A DNA stretch of 64,000 nucleotides, taken from positions 5,556,061 to 5,620,060 of the forward strand of contig JABACO010000023.1 in NCBI GenBank assembly GCA_013339895.1, given 5' to 3'. The position numbers were made by a program, and so were the translations under genes. The DNA is from Ephydatia muelleri. Taxonomy: Eukaryota; Porifera; Demospongiae; Spongillida; Spongillidae. This document shows, in pieces, positions 1 to 16,700 of this stretch (position 1 is its first letter; each line of letters starts with the position of its first letter). The notes beneath the pieces were generated by a model, which saw nothing but the letters and a program-made list of their open reading frames with translations, was not told the DNA's origin and made no database searches.

Positions 1-571
1 GGTAAAAACAAGTTGGTCATATTTGTATACCGTAATCCGAAAATGTCCTGGTCAGCTATGGTTTTAAACCACTGTGCACATAGGGGCCAAATAAAGGTTG
101 CCAAAAGAGAAAGAGCAGTTTCGGATTTGCCACTTTTTGTACTTGCAAACATGTGTTAGTGGTATTTTACTCTAGAAACACACAGCTACATGAATATATG
201 CAGTAATCTTGTACCATCAGGGATTTATCTGACCCACCCTTTACCCAACTTCTACCTATCCATAATGAAAATTATATTGTAAAGGTACTGTTTTTTTTTT
301 CTTATTTGTGGGTGTTAATGTATAAGTGATGAAGATTTTGACAGGTTAACCTGTCGAAATTTGACAGGTTAACCTGTCAAACAGAGTGTTAGGTATTTTA
401 TTGTAGAAAGTTGATGAAAGGTTTACATTGCATTGTAACAAAATAAAACTTCATATGTGTGTAGGGTTCACATGCCATGCATGTTGTCTAGGGGTTTAGG
501 GCATACATGTTAATTTGAGAGCAGCAGTACGTTGATGCCTTTCAACACAAGATCTCCCGGTTTTGGAGCCA
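1..571. other. non-coding DNA with two palindromes
   Basis: No credible coding region is visible; the sequence is AT-rich with frequent stops. The only structure is a 16-bp perfect palindrome, GACAGGTTAACCTGTC, at 340-355 and again at 363-378. The same motif recurs about 1 kb downstream, beyond the satellite. Confidence 0.6.
340..378. repeat. paired palindromes GACAGGTTAACCTGTC
   Basis: Two copies of a perfect 16-bp palindrome are separated by 7 bases. A second pair lies at 1390-1421: a variant with TATA in the centre at 1390-1405, and a partial copy at 1410-1421. The pairs bracket the 38-bp satellite. They could be ends of a small element or protein-binding sites; the sequence does not decide. 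Confidence 0.7.
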
Positions 572-1113
572 CAGACAGCAAAGGGTTTGCCTAACTCATT
601 ACTGCACTTCAGACACCAAAGGGTTTGCCTAACTCATTACTGCACTTCAGACACCAAAGGGTTTGCCTAACTCATTACTGCACTTCAGACAGCAAAGGGT
701 TTGCCTAACTCATTACTGCACTTCAGACAGCAAAGGGTTTGCCTAACTCATTACTGCACTTCAGACAGCAAAGGGTTTGCCTAACTCATTACTGCACTTC
801 AGACACCAAAGGGTTTGCCTAACTCATTACTGCACTTCAGACAGCAAAGGGTTTGCCTAACTCATTACTGCACTTCAGACACCAAAGGGTTTGCCTAACT
901 CATTACTGCACTTCAGACAGCAAAGGGTTTGCCTAACTCATTACTGCACTTCAGACAGCAAAGGGTTTGCCTAACTCATTACTGCACTTCAGACACCAAA
1001 GGGTTTGCCTAACTCATTACTGCACTTCAGACAGCAAAGGGTTTGCCTAACTCATTACTGCACTTCAGACAGCAAAGAGTTTGCCTAGCTCATTACTGCA
1101 CTTCAGACAGCAG
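572..1113 (+). repeat. 38-bp satellite, about 14 copies
   Basis: A tandem array with a 38-bp period, each unit containing CAAAGGGTTTGCCTAACTCA followed by TTACTGCACTTCAGACA. Units are almost identical except for one position that is G (CAGC) or C (CACC). Read in order from the first unit the pattern is G C C G G G C G C G G C G G, then a partial unit. The last full unit carries two further changes. Near-identity implies recent amplification or ongoing homogenisation. Confidence 0.95.
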
Positions 1114-2280
1114 ACTCGCCACATGTTTTTTGTGATGGAAACCACTTTGCCACTTTGCCATTTATACTAGCTTCTTTCCAACTCGAACCAAATGTGCGCG
1201 TTAATGCATCTTTTGCCTTCGTTAACTGCCCGCCTTGACGAGAAACCACTTCATTTGGCTTGGGAGTTGCAAACGATATACTAGCCTTTCTGTTGGGCGC
1301 CGATAGGTGGGTCCCAGCAGGTCTTCATGACACCATTTTAAGTATCAACTGTCGTGTCCAATTAATACATAAGAGTGTAGGTGAAAATTGACAGGTATAC
1401 CTGTCAATTGACAGGTTAACCGGGCGCTCGTCGCTTATAGATTAATGTAACCCATCTGTGCCCAGTTTGCCTAAAATAAAAGCCAGATAAATCGCTGACC
1501 ATTATAGTTAATGTTACCTTGGGGCCACCCTATTCTTTCATTTCCGAGGGGCCGCATAATGGGCCTATATGTGCCCCACATCCCTCAAATGGGACCTATA
1601 TGTATGTGCAAGAGTGTCGCGCTATATCCTCTGTGATTAAAGCATAGTATATGAAAGTATGACATATGAGGGCGTGATGACCTAAACAGATATAACTAAT
1701 GCCACGTATACAAAACGCTCTCTTGGAGAAAGCCTCTGTGGTATTGGCCAATAGTGGTTAAAAAGGAAGAAAACAAGGGTGAGTGAAAAGAAAACAATGA
1801 AACAGACAGGTTTAGCAAATTCATGTACTGTAAACATAGGTCTGCTTTAACTCCATCTCATACTTTCACTGATTTCAAAGGAATCGTTCTATGCTTATAT
1901 CTGAGATAATATACAGAGGTATTGGAACGAGCCTATAATCAACACTAACGAACGTGGAAGATGCGCACATGTGTGGGCCCTCTTGGAACCTTTTTTTACA
2001 TGGAGGGAGAACTATATCTTCTTAGGCCTCGACAGCAGGACATCAATAGATGTGATTTATCTAAACACATATTGAGAGAGAAACAAGCAGTGACCCAGTT
2101 TCTTCTGTACATGTACAACAGGCTGCGTAGATGTTGGGTGCTGAGTACTGGATGGTCATCGAACCAACTGACACCGCCACAGAGTCTCTGGGCACAGAAA
2201 CAAGCCTCGTTCATTCATTCTTTCGATGGGGTGCCAATCAAAATTTCCTTCTTGATTGCTCATCTATTTAACATGCAGTC
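1114..2280. other. no gene recognised
   Basis: I see no supported gene. The longest ORF (1961-2293, 110 codons) has no recognisable motif and overlaps ordinary AT-rich sequence. The only structure noted is the second palindrome pair at 1390-1421. Confidence 0.5.
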
Positions 2281-4189
2281 CAAGAAATTTTGATACCAAA
2301 ATCAACAAAAAGTGTGAACTGCCTCAAACAAAAAGTTGTCGCTAGTGAGTTTTGCACCGATACTTGCAATGCGTACGATAAAATGATCCTTTGATGAAGA
2401 TACACATTGTTTCTACATTTTGCAGGTCTTATGCTTGAGTCACGCTACATCGTCAAAGACAGCGGGTCAAGTTCGTTGCTTAAAACTGTACACTTTTTTT
2501 TCCCAGACATGATTACTAGTAACTAATATCATCAGGTTGCTCAATCGTATGTCTAATAGTCAATATCAACACTTGACCTCTTGTAAGGCAAGCTACTACG
2601 TTACCTTCTTTAGAAACTCCAAACACAATTTTAGCTCATACCAGTAATTTGTAATGGTTACATCATGGAGCAAAGAGGAGACCCTTCTGTTTCCTGGGAC
2701 AATCCTTGTGCTTTAGACACTTGTAATATACCCTCTTGGTTACTTGCATGTTTAAAGATAGCAACTTTCAGCGAACTGTATTACCATCGATCAATATATT
2801 AATCACAGTAACAGCCCAAACTGTGGCGGGTCGCAACAGGAAGTCAGTACATGTGTATACAGAAGCAACATTTAGTAGCTCTAATATGTCCTTTCAAGAC
2901 ATAATAACCAAGTGTATTCTATACCCTAGTTACATCAAGTTGTTAACTGCTTGAGGCATGGCGATAGTCATCACATTTTCCACTAGAAAGGCTAAAAAGT
3001 TAATGTATGTGCTCTATGGTCCACAAACTATCAGGCATAAAAACACAAAAACCTTTTTTGAGGATAAAATTAAGTGACTTAAAAGCGTAGCTAAAGAAAG
3101 AGAATGCACTTCAAGAATATATCCATTTCCGGCTAAAACAATAACGTGCAACTACTTTTCTAATAGCATGGTGAACACTTTTTGGTATCAAAATTTGAAG
3201 GACCAGGTGTTAAAAATAGTTGAAGTCATAACTCATACAGGCCTACATATTGGAGCAATCGTCGCCAATAGAAACAAAGGCTAGGCTGTCCCACAAAGCC
3301 AAGGTATCCACATATTGATAAATCCATTCACAGAAACACTCTCTCGATAAAATCTGAAAAATACATTGCACTTTAGACAATATGCCCTCTTGATTACTAG
3401 CACGTTTTATGATAGCAACTTTCATGAATCAAAAAAACGTTCAGTTAAAGCTGCTTTGCAAATCGTATGTACCATTTGTTGAGAACTTCAATAAAAGCAC
3501 TTATTTTGTTTCACACTTAGTGCCATTTATAAAAATATGGTTTTTAAGTGTACCTCGCTATCAATCAACTATATTGAACTATAAAAACCTACTTCTGACT
3601 ATTATACGAGAATATTGACCAAAAAAGATTCTTTACCTTCTCCTATGTCTGCCCCTTATAACATAGGTGTGATTTAGCATCAGATAGTCGTCCGCGTAGG
3701 CTCTCATGGAAATGTATGGCGCACGTGATTGTCAAATCCCTCTACATGTATGTATTATCTCTGCTTATATATATGCCCCCCGCTCCCCCCCCCCCCCCCC
3801 CCCCCACCCCAACTGTAGTCGAGCCTCACCATACATAATAGAGTAGGGGATTGGCAACTCTAATAATTAACACCCAGTATCAAGGGCAATCCGAGTAAAA
3901 CCACAGATACCATGTAAGTGCTGGTAGGCCCTCTGCAACTACAATTGTTCTGTACAAGTTAATAGACTTCAAAAAACACATGCATTTAATTATAGAGTTG
4001 AAGTCATGTGTGATCTATATTCTATTTTTTTAAGTGTCTTCTTATAGTAACATTCCTGTACTGCATGCTCAATCCCAGGCACTGGCCAATGAAAATCAGT
4101 ACCCTAACAGTAATCCATAGTTTGACAATCCTTGGCATATCCATTTTACAGCCACTCCATTGTCTTGACTCTGCTGCATTAATACTAGG
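2281..4189. other. no gene; internal diverged duplication
   Basis: No credible ORF. A diverged direct repeat of about 65 bp occurs at 2710-2775 and 3367-3430; both copies contain CTTTAGACA, then CCCTCTTG and GATAGCAACTTTCA. A 14-bp inverted pair (AAATTTTGATACCA near 2284, TGGTATCAAAATTT near 3183) lies around the first copy. A C-rich homopolymer is at 3778-3810. This may be an old non-autonomous element, but its boundaries cannot be fixed. Confidence 0.4.
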
Positions 4190-4595
4190 GACCCTATATC
4201 TGCCTTCCTATCTGCCTCTGTCACTGCCCCTTCTCTGCCTCCTTTAATTATCTGCCCCTGTCACTGCCCCCTCTGCCTCTATCACTGCCCCCTCTGCCTC
4301 TATCACTGCCCCAACTGCCTCTATCACTGCCCCCTCTGCCTCCCCCTCTGCCTCTATCACTTCCCCTCTCTGCCTCTATCACTGCCCCCTCTGCCTCTAT
4401 CACTGCCCCCTCTGCCTCTATCTCTGCCCTCTCTGCCTCTATCACTACCCCAACTGCCTCTATCACTGCCCCCTCTGCCTCTATCACTGCCCCTCTCTGC
4501 CTCTATCACTGCCCCCTCTGCCTCTATCACTCCCCCCCTCTGCCTTTATCACTGCCCCCTCTGCCTCTATCACTGCCCCTATCTGCTGCCTATGT
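4190..4595 (+). repeat. 21-bp CT-rich minisatellite
   Basis: Tandem imperfect units of about 21 bp built on CTGCCCCCTCTGCCTCTATC, with some units shortened. The 79-codon minus-strand ORF inside (EAEGAVIEA repeats) is a by-product of the repeat. A short array of the same unit in reverse complement follows at 4630-4725, so the two could pair as a hairpin. Confidence 0.9.
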
Positions 4596-4629
4596 AAATG
4601 ATCCTGTCAGTTCAGTCTCTTCAGTTACT

Positions 4630-4725
4630 AACAGGCAGTGAGAGAGGCAGGTATCAAAGGGAAGTGACTGAGGCAGATAAGGGCAGGAGTGACAGAGGCA
4701 GATACATGTAGGGGCAGTGAAAGAG
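4630..4725 (-). repeat. inverted copy of the 21-bp minisatellite
   Basis: GGCAGTGAGAGAGGCAG-type units are the reverse complement of the array at 4190-4595, separated from it by about 35 bp of unrelated sequence. The units are more diverged than those in the main array. Confidence 0.7.
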
Positions 4726-5040
4726 GCTGTGGCCCAGTCAGATGTGGATCAGGACATTGAGTCGCTTTTGTTTCTTTCATTGCACATCCAAGTTTTAATT
4801 ATCTTCCACCTCCATACATGTATCTGCAAAAATTCATAACTCAGCCTACAAGCATAAGTTGAAGAAAAGAAACTCATAGCGGCACTTTTCAACTTCTGTA
4901 CTACTCATAAAAAATAAAAATAAAGCCTACGGTAAGACTACAACGATGAAACTCCCCCACAAAAGCATGGTATCGTAATTCATGAAACTACCACTTACTC
5001 GCATGTTCAAACCCAAATGAACGGCGCAGTGCACCCGTCA

Positions 5041-6405
5041 CATCGTAAAACAATTTTGGGTTGTACTTCAGTTTACTCCCCCACATACTTAATATGCGTG
5101 CCGACTTATTAACACTAATCAACATATGTACGCATATCATTAATTCATAGTAGCGTTACCATGACAACAAGGAACTTTCTAATATTGCATTTCGTTCGTG
5201 ACGACCTACACATTTCGGGCATGCGCGATAACGCATTTCGGGCATGCGCGGTTAGTTAAAAAAGCCACGCTTCACAAAGGTAGATAACACGTACAATTAT
5301 GTACGTGGCGGATATGGCTCAACCAGCTCGTATGTTTTTTACATACCCTTTGATTGACCCCATCACCTATTACGAGTTGTATCGAAGCTCATTGATCACG
5401 ATTCCACGATTCGATGGTGTCAGACGTTGAAGCTACTTCCTTCAAGCAAGACCTGCTCGTGCGGGAGAAGGATGAATCTTGTAAAAAGGTAGGGTAGTCC
5501 TGAGGAGCTCGGGTGGAGGTGTCCAAGAAGAGGTTGTAGAAAGGAGGTGACACTCAGAAAAGGGACGTTCTTTGAAGGTACATAACTCAGATATTTTATA
5601 TTATCCACCTTTACGTAATCAAATACTAGGTAGTCACTTGGAAATCAAGTGATATTGAGGCTGTTGCATCTTTGGTCTACAAAAACGGCAATTGGGAAAG
5701 CTCAAGACAAAGTAAAGGTGTCTGCATGGGTTGGGAGGGTATACTTAGATTAGATCTTGCATGGAAGGGTGTACTTAGATTCTTTGTATTATCTTTTAAA
5801 GTGCCTGTTTTTTAGGTTGGAAGTGCCACATCAGTGGATTGGTACAATTTCATACGAGATATCTGCACCCAGTATTTCATCGACCATCCTGTTATGATAG
5901 GAGGCCCTGGTAAGGAAGTGGAAATAGATGAAAGCAAATTCGGAAAGCGAAAATATAACAGAGGTCGAGCTGTGGACGGGCACTGGGTATTTGGAGGGAG
6001 CTAGCTAGCAACAACTACACACAACGTTCACCACACAGTGAACCATTCACTTCATTTTGTGGATCCTGTCATTGGTGCACACACTCAGGGGGTTGAGGGA
6101 ATGTGGAGCTCTTGCAAAAGAATGATGCGCGAGGAGCGAACGATGAATTCTAAACTGTTTGAAACTTACTACCTGAGTACATGTGGCGCCGGAAGTTTGG
6201 TGGTCCCATCGCCTTTGGGAACATAATCAAGCACATTGCAGAACAGTACCCCCGTTTAATGCAATATTAGAAAGTTCCTTGTTGTCATGGTAACGCTACT
6301 ATGAATTAATAATATGCGTACATATGTTGATTAGTGTTAATAAGTCGACACGCATATTAAGTATGTGGGGGAGTAAACTGAAGTACAACCCAATTTTGCA
6401 CGATG
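5041..6405 (+). mobile_element. Merlin (ISXO2/IS1595-type) DNA transposon, decayed
   Basis: Long terminal inverted repeats of about 140-150 bp bound the element: left about 5041-5191, right about 6259-6405. Each arm contains the same series in mirror image, including GGGTTGTACTTCAG, CCCACATACTTAATATGCGT and CATAGTAGCGTTACCATGAC. Between them lie pieces of an ISXO2-like transposase. The transposase stop lies inside the inner edge of the right repeat. I could not find a convincing 8-9 bp target duplication, so the outermost few bases are uncertain. Repeats of this length are longer than I expect for Merlin elements. Confidence 0.85.
5299..6267 (+). pseudogene. Merlin transposase remnant
   Basis: Transposase of the Merlin/ISXO2 group, which would cut and join its own terminal repeats. 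The pieces are collinear with the family. An N-terminal region (MAQPARMFFTYPLIDPITYY) is followed by a zinc-ribbon-like part (TCSCGRRMNLVKR, then GWRCPRRGCRKEVTLRKGTF). The hallmark block with the first catalytic Asp (GGPGKEVEIDESKFGKRKY) lies near 5900-5960, and the C-terminal block (HTQGVEGMWSSCKRMMRE, then EYMWRRKFGGPIAFGN) near 6075-6215. Stops separate the first segments. The central part holding the second Asp is missing between about 6003 and 6070, and there is a frame shift near 6175. It cannot encode an active enzyme as it stands. Confidence 0.85.
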
Positions 6406-6777
6406 AGAGCTTGGCCAAAGAATCGATAGCTAACCAGCTTTTAACCCCACAAAGAAAATTCTTGCACAGTTTTGCGTTAATCCCACGGACAAAAAGAAAC
6501 CTTCATTGATGTGTCCAAAATATATATATACACTGAATAACTGGTCTTTGGAGAATCGATTGATGGCTCCAACGTCACTTAGGCAGTTACCTACGCAAAG
6601 CTTTATAAATATTTCTGTCAAGAAAAAAAAACCACCCCTTGTGACACCTTTCAAGGTGTGAATACCACTACCTCTAATGGTCCCGCGCGTTCTGAATGGA
6701 TCACATGATTGTTGCCAATCCCCTACTATTATCTTTGGCCACACCCAACTAGATATATCAGCATGTGCGTTCGAAAC
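6406..6777. other. intergenic, no gene recognised
   Basis: Short ORFs only, none with a recognisable motif. A 20-bp-scale match links 6715-6740 (reverse complement) to 3838-3862: both contain AGTAGGGGATTGGCAAC, suggesting copies of one dispersed repeat. Confidence 0.4.
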
Positions 6778-6912
6778 TACACAACCAAAAAGTTACAACA
6801 TTGTTACAGGATGTAAGCACCGAACGGTATTGGTACGGTCCTGAAAACGGACCGTACCAATACCATTCGGTGCTTACATCCTGTAACAATGTTGTAACTT
6901 TTTGGTTGTGTA
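6778..6912. repeat. near-perfect 135-bp palindrome (hairpin MITE)
   Basis: Two 64-nt arms, 6778-6841 and 6849-6912, are exact reverse complements except for one position, with a 7-nt loop TGAAAAC. The ends read TACACAACCAAAAAGTTAC and its complement, so a TA at each outer edge is compatible with a TA-targeting (Tc1/mariner-like) MITE. Arms this similar would give a long RNA hairpin if transcribed. The short ORFs on both strands here are shadows of the palindrome. Confidence 0.9.
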
Positions 6913-6989
6913 ATACCACACTCCGAGAGGAGAAGTTGGTCCGGCCAGACACGCCCCAGAATTTAAAAAATATACAAGGCGCGCGCGGT

Positions 6990-6997
6990 ATATATAG
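6990..6997. other. left copy of 8-bp target site duplication
   Basis: ATATATAG directly outside the left terminal inverted repeat; the identical 8 bp follows the right repeat at 13982-13989. Confidence 0.85.
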
Positions 6998-7012
6998 CGA
7001 GGGGTCCGCCAC
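6998..7012 (+). repeat. left 15-bp terminal inverted repeat
   Basis: CGAGGGGTCCGCCAC, exact inverse of 13967-13981. Similarity stops after 15 bp, apart from a shared GTACGAGATTTC block that lies in direct, not inverted, orientation near both ends. Confidence 0.9.
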
Positions 7013-7029
7013 TACCCTAAAAGCCGTAC

Positions 7030-7205
7030 GAGATTTCGAAATCACGGTGATTTCGAAATCAATTTCAGATTTCTGTTTGATTTCCGGTGATTTCTAGATT
7101 TCGAGGTGATTTCTAGATTTCGAGGTGATTTCCGTGATTTCTATATGATTTCCAGATTTCAGTGGGATTTCCAGATTTCCGACTGATTTCTTGTGATTTC
7201 TACCG
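7030..7205 (+). repeat. left subterminal GATTTC array
   Basis: About sixteen GATTTC words in irregular spacing (mostly 8-14 bp), often as GTGATTTC or AGATTTC. Arrays like this near transposon ends are candidate transposase-binding sites. Unlike the terminal repeats, this array has the same orientation as the one at the other end. Confidence 0.8.
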
Positions 7206-7518
7206 TAATACGACTTGGATTTCAACATTTCTTTTGACGTAAAAATACATTCGTGACGTAGCTGGTCAGTCTGAGGTCTGAGCGAGGGTCTGAGGGAGGC
7301 GAGTGAGGTGACGGGTCACGGCGCGGCTGCATGCGGCAACCAATTCAACAATGGCATAATTTTTAAAGCGTGCCATTCTACCAAGACTTTTTGGGGTGCG
7401 GGTGTGTGTGCTCGGTGTGAACTGTGCTGCCTGTATGTGCATTTGTGACCGAATAGTGCTTGTTAGTGCCAACCGACATAATTTCGATGCCCAAAGGCTA
7501 TTCTATTTTTGTTGTTTT

Positions 7519-13645
<6,127 letters not shown>

Positions 13646-13771
13646 ACTGATTATTTCGTACGAGTATAAGTATAATTATGTCATAATTTTAATTCCATTG
13701 GCATATAATTAAAAACATTAATAATTATTGCAAAAGTAGTTATAAATAATGCATTAGTTATTAAAGAAAAT

Positions 13772-13962
13772 ACGGATGTGATTTCTAAATTTACGGCTGT
13801 GATTTCTAAATTTACGGTGATTTCAAGATTTCAATGTGATTTCCACCGTATTTCGTGATTTCTGACGGATTTCTAGATTTCAATATGATTTCGTGATTTC
13901 TCCCGGATTTCTATTGATTTCAAGATTTCTATGTGATTTCTCGCTAGAGTGTACGAGATTTC
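13772..13962 (+). repeat. right subterminal GATTTC array
   Basis: About fifteen GATTTC words, same orientation on the + strand as in the left array. Adjacent to the right terminal inverted repeat. Confidence 0.8.
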
Positions 13963-13966
13963 AGTG

Positions 13967-13981
13967 GTGGCGGACCCCTCG
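13967..13981 (-). repeat. right 15-bp terminal inverted repeat
   Basis: GTGGCGGACCCCTCG, exact inverse of 6998-7012; followed by the second ATATATAG target copy at 13982-13989. Confidence 0.9.
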
Positions 13982-13989
13982 ATATATAG

Positions 13990-14450
13990 CGCTACAACAC
14001 TGAATCATTATTTATTTATTTGGCTTATGCCCCTTCGCTTCGAACAAACCGGCCAAAACCGGACCGTGTGTGCCGGCCCTGAATACCGTATTCACAATGT
14101 CGCGATAGAACGGTTCCCTTTGACTACATTAAAGAACGGTTCTGGACCGTTCTATCGATAGTAGTTAGTGTGAGCGCTATTTAAGACGAAGGGTGCTGTG
14201 AATTTATTTAAGCCGGGGCAACATATGTCTTACCAATTTTATCACAGTGGTCTCCTTGTAGCTGTTGTTGAGAACGAGGATCAGTCATGTCTGAACTGCC
14301 TGCCAACGTTTTCTAATAGCGATTACGCAACCGGCACGTGTGGTTACGTAATACTCGCCGTGTCTACTCTTCGCACGTGCCGATTTCGATTGAGGAGCCA
14401 CTAACAGATGTGTTACTGCTGCACATATATGTAGCATGCAGGTCCACCAC
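13990..14450. other. no gene; small hairpin
   Basis: No recognisable gene. CGATAGAACGGT (about 14103-14114) pairs with ACCGTTCTATCG (about 14146-14157) in a 12-bp stem with a 31-base loop. CCGGCC/GGCCGG-type words lie just upstream at 14050-14080. Confidence 0.4.
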
Positions 14451-14699
14451 TGATCACTTTAACATTTGCTTTAAACTTAGCCAAATTGTGTTTCCTGTGT
14501 CAAACCTGTATACATAGCATAAGGTATATGTCACCGTATATGGCTCAAAATGTTGGTTCATACTATGTGGAGCAGTCCTCTGGTGAGACTTGATACATGT
14601 ACACCATACGCTAATCAAAATGATGAAACAGTCTGACAACATATTGTACCGGAAATGCGGTTTCCCCATATAAGGACTTGTAGATAGCTGTTGCTCCAG

Positions 14700-15504
14700 C
14701 ATCCATCGCCATTATTAGAAATCTATTATTAAAGTGTACAATGACATTATAGCAATACATAGTGTTGTTCCAGTCATGCTTAAATATAAGTGTGTCCTCC
14801 TGAACAATGTCACGCTCAACATTCCTGATTGATGCCCCAGTCTCCTTGAATAGGCAAGTACCACTGCACTGACGAACAAAAGACACAGGTCGTTGTATAT
14901 TGTTGCCAGCAGTGCAGAAGATAGGTCCAGGAGTGGCAGACATACTCATTCACCAGAGGCTGTCCATCAGGTAACATGAGCTCATGAAAGCCTTACACCA
15001 GGCAATGCACACTGCCATCGCTAAGTTTAAACGTGGCCAGCAAGGTTCCATACTTCATCTAAAGAAAGAACATACTCCACATAATAGCATTTATGTAAAA
15101 ATGGGACTTACATTGCACTGTGAAATGACAAGTTCAACATAGTCTCCAGAACTGACCAGAACAGTACTCTGCATGGGACACAACTGACCAATGCTCTTTA
15201 CCAGTAAGCGCAAACATGCCCAGGACAATATCATACTGCATGCCACACTGTAGCAAGTGACCAAGGGTGGTGGCATGCTTTCCCGCAAATATAAGTTGTA
15301 GTGTTGAAATGGTACGTGATGGCCGCATTGACTGAGGAGCAAATACACACTCATCCTTAATATATTAATAAACACGCACACCCACACACATGCCCAAACA
15401 TACATGCCCACACACATTCAAACATGACCACACACACACACACACACACCACACACACACACCACACACACACACCACACACACACACACATACACACAT
15501 GCAT

Positions 15505-15558
<54 letters not shown>

Positions 15559-16620
15559 CTTTCTTGCTACTCCAGGTTGATAAATGGCCTTGTGTCCAAG
15601 CAGCTCTCGCATGGAGATACCGGGTACCATGTGTTGTAGTAATGGATAGTTCTTTTGGAGCACCTCCACGCCTAAACATGATCACCAGATGTTCAAAGAT
15701 TATAAAAAGCAGGATAGATAGCCTACCTTTCACTAGCATTTCCACCATGACATATGTGACGTAAGTGTAGCAAAGAGCAGAACCGTTTAGCTACATCACG
15801 GCTAGGGGCCAGTCGGTGTCCGAATACATTGTACATCCTTACATTAGAGTTGAAGGACTCAAACCTTTTGAAGAAGGACAACATGATGCTAGAATTATAA
15901 ACAAACCTTATTTACCTTTCAGCTGAGAAAGATTAACATGGCCCCAATTTTCACCATACTATCAACAAGATGGAGAATGAGGTGTGTCTTCTGCTTTTCG
16001 AGCAAAGAAGGCATGTGTTGTTTGACAGCGCTCACAAAAGCTTGACACACACTTTTCCATTCATCCAACAACACTGGTTTGAAGAAGTCGCAATATGCGA
16101 TTCTGAACACCTAAAGAAACATAGAATAGTCTCACACATTATACATTGATTGCAATGCTTACCTTGGAAAACGCAAGAAGTACTTCCTTTTGCCCATCAC
16201 TGAGGTATGGATCTAAATTGAATAGTGCCATCTGTGTCTATCCTTTGAAGTCACGTCCTACAAATGACTGATAGTAGTAACAGACACTGCCATGTTGCTT
16301 GGTACTAAAACCAGACGTGTTGAAAGCCCTCACCCGGGCCTCTTCTGGTGTGGTGACATCTTTGGCATATACATCTTTCAGGATGTGCTTACAAGAATCA
16401 AGTAATAAGGTGCGCAAAACTTCAACAAGTATGCTCCTATGAGAAGGATGTGAAAACTGTTGTTTAGTACTTACAGGTAGAGGTCAGCAGGTATGTATAG
16501 CAGAGGGTTGTAATCCTCCCGCAATCCAAAGGATTTCCTCATCTCGACCCTATCGGCTTCTGTAAGCAGGGCGTTGATTTGAGCAATCTGCTGCAATGCC
16601 ATATCCTGCAGCTTTAAAAA
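14700..16620 (-). pseudogene. KDZ/Plavaka-like transposase, C-terminal part
   Basis: Minus-strand coding pieces with intron borders, in family order. They are QDMALQQIAQINALLTEADR (about 16600), FNTSGFSTKQHGSVCYYYQS then FVGRDFKG and PYLSDGQKEVLLAFSK (16340-16170), YCDFFKPVLLDEWKSVCQAF with KTHLILHLVDSM (16110-15950), and RFESFNSNVRMYNVFGHRLA followed by PSRDVAKRFCSLLHLRHICH (15890-15770). Further pieces lie at 15700-15560, 15356-15115 and 15060-14700. The RFESFN...APSRD block and the KTHLILHL block match the C-terminal region I know from Plavaka/KDZ transposases. Stops occur within several pieces and no N-terminal catalytic region is present, so this is a partial, decayed copy. It might instead be a related CACTA-type element. 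Confidence 0.6.
15362..15556 (+). repeat. (CA)n microsatellite in transposase intron
   Basis: Interrupted CA repeat. On the minus strand it is GT-rich and begins directly at the intron donor (AGAAAG then GTTTGTGTGTG), so the repeat is anchored at a 5' splice site. Confidence 0.85.
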
Positions 16621-16659
16621 AAATGTTACACAGCATGCATTAAGCTAAACACAAGACAC

Positions 16660-16663
16660 ACAG

Positions 16664-16693
<30 letters not shown>
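16660..16693 (+). repeat. (CA)n microsatellite
   Basis: Simple CA dinucleotide run of about 30 bp in non-coding sequence upstream of the KDZ-like remnant. Confidence 0.9.

Positions 16694-16700
<7 letters not shown>

Noticed and set aside
572-1113. Regular array resembling a CRISPR locus
   Set aside because: Units follow each other without unique spacers and the genome is eukaryotic; it is a satellite.
1961-2293. 110-codon ORF and its antisense partner
   Set aside because: No motif, no splice context, and length compatible with chance.
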